NCBI GenBank assembly: GCA_043738095.1
Contig: JAYSZI010000076.1
Coordinates: 10,676 to 74,675 of the forward strand
DNA: 64,000 nucleotides
Source: Lysobacter_K sp043738095
GTDB lineage: Bacteria > Pseudomonadota > Gammaproteobacteria > Xanthomonadales > Xanthomonadaceae
Direction of reading: 5' to 3'
Part shown: piece after piece, positions 63,915-64,000 of the stretch
Layout: each line of letters starts with the position of its first letter
How positions within the stretch are numbered: position 1 is the first letter of the stretch
Position numbers and translations under genes: made by a program
Notes under the pieces: model-generated
Seen by the model: the letters and a program-made list of their open reading frames with translations, nothing else
The model's database searches: none
What the model was told of the DNA's origin: nothing

Positions 63915-64000
63915 ATGACGCAGTCTCGATCATGGTTAGATCGTCCGCTAGGCCCTCGTAGCGGCGGCGCCATTTTGTTGGGCTCCGGCGCTCTGTTCTT
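63915..64000 (+). CDS. Start of a gene in integron cassette 2 (partial)
   Basis: The second cassette begins at 63904 (TTAGGCCGC). An ATG at 63915, 11 bases in, opens a frame of at least 28 codons (MTQSRSWLDRPLGPRSGG, then AILLGSGALF) that runs off the window. The spacing from the cassette boundary is typical. No family can be assigned from this length; the hydrophobic run at the end may be a membrane segment. Confidence 0.55.
   Translation, partial: MTQSRSWLDRPLGPRSGGAILLGSGALF

Overview
This 64 kb window is a high-GC gammaproteobacterial chromosome segment, most likely from the Xanthomonadales (Lysobacterales). The grounds are the conserved order rpoE-rseA-mucD-lepA-lepB-(DUF4845)-rnc-era-recO, a lexA-recA-recX-alaS-csrA block with a TTAGTAGTA-type LexA box of the kind described in Xanthomonas, and the general gene content. 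No species can be named from the sequence alone.

Layout. 0-9 kb: envelope-stress sigma factor, its anti-sigma factor and a periplasmic protease, then translation, secretion and RNA-processing genes through recO. 9-17.4 kb: a receiver-HPt protein, a YdbH/YdbL-like envelope pair, rlmD, a CYTH protein, a cell-wall and purine salvage run (nagZ, hypoxanthine phosphoribosyltransferase, methylthioinosine phosphorylase) and a cold-shock gene with a strong terminator. 17.7-24.2 kb: a Cu(I)/Ag(I) efflux operon of the CusCBAF type. 24.6-33.5 kb: an MsbA-like ABC exporter, YigZ, an ECF sigma/putative anti-sigma pair, a GAF-GAF-GGDEF-EAL protein and a VWA lipoprotein. 33.9-44.3 kb: two aldehyde dehydrogenases, xseA, ispG, a PAP2 phosphatase, an EamA transporter, murB and pyrD. 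44.5-49.3 kb: two tRNAs, rnd, a lipoprotein with a formylglycine-generating-enzyme fold, an M48 peptidase and hslR. 49.6-61.5 kb: mutS, a TonB-dependent receptor, pncC-type cinA, lexA, recA, recX, alaS, csrA. 61.6-64 kb: tRNA-Ser and tRNA-Arg, then the start of a chromosomal integron.

The most interesting part is the right end. A complete integron integrase (336 aa, all six catalytic residues, the IntI-specific insertion) faces away from a cassette array. The first cassette (63391-63903) is delimited to the base: its first nine bases are complementary to the R'' arm of its own 60-bp attC site. It carries an HEPN-like protein whose last 14 residues are written by the attC itself. A second cassette starts at 63904 and runs off the window. 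The integrase-proximal junction has an 11-bp perfect inverted repeat enclosing 86 bp and two CCTCGAG boxes.

Other structural observations: several promoters place the predicted transcription start on or next to the A of the start codon (era, ydbH, cinA, lexA, ispG), suggesting leaderless mRNAs. Intergenic spaces hold palindromic repeats, one filling the era-recO gap and two inverted copies of a ~95-bp element flanking an aldehyde dehydrogenase. A 35-codon remnant of an FtsX-type ABC permease lies beside an 8-bp tandem repeat next to mutS.
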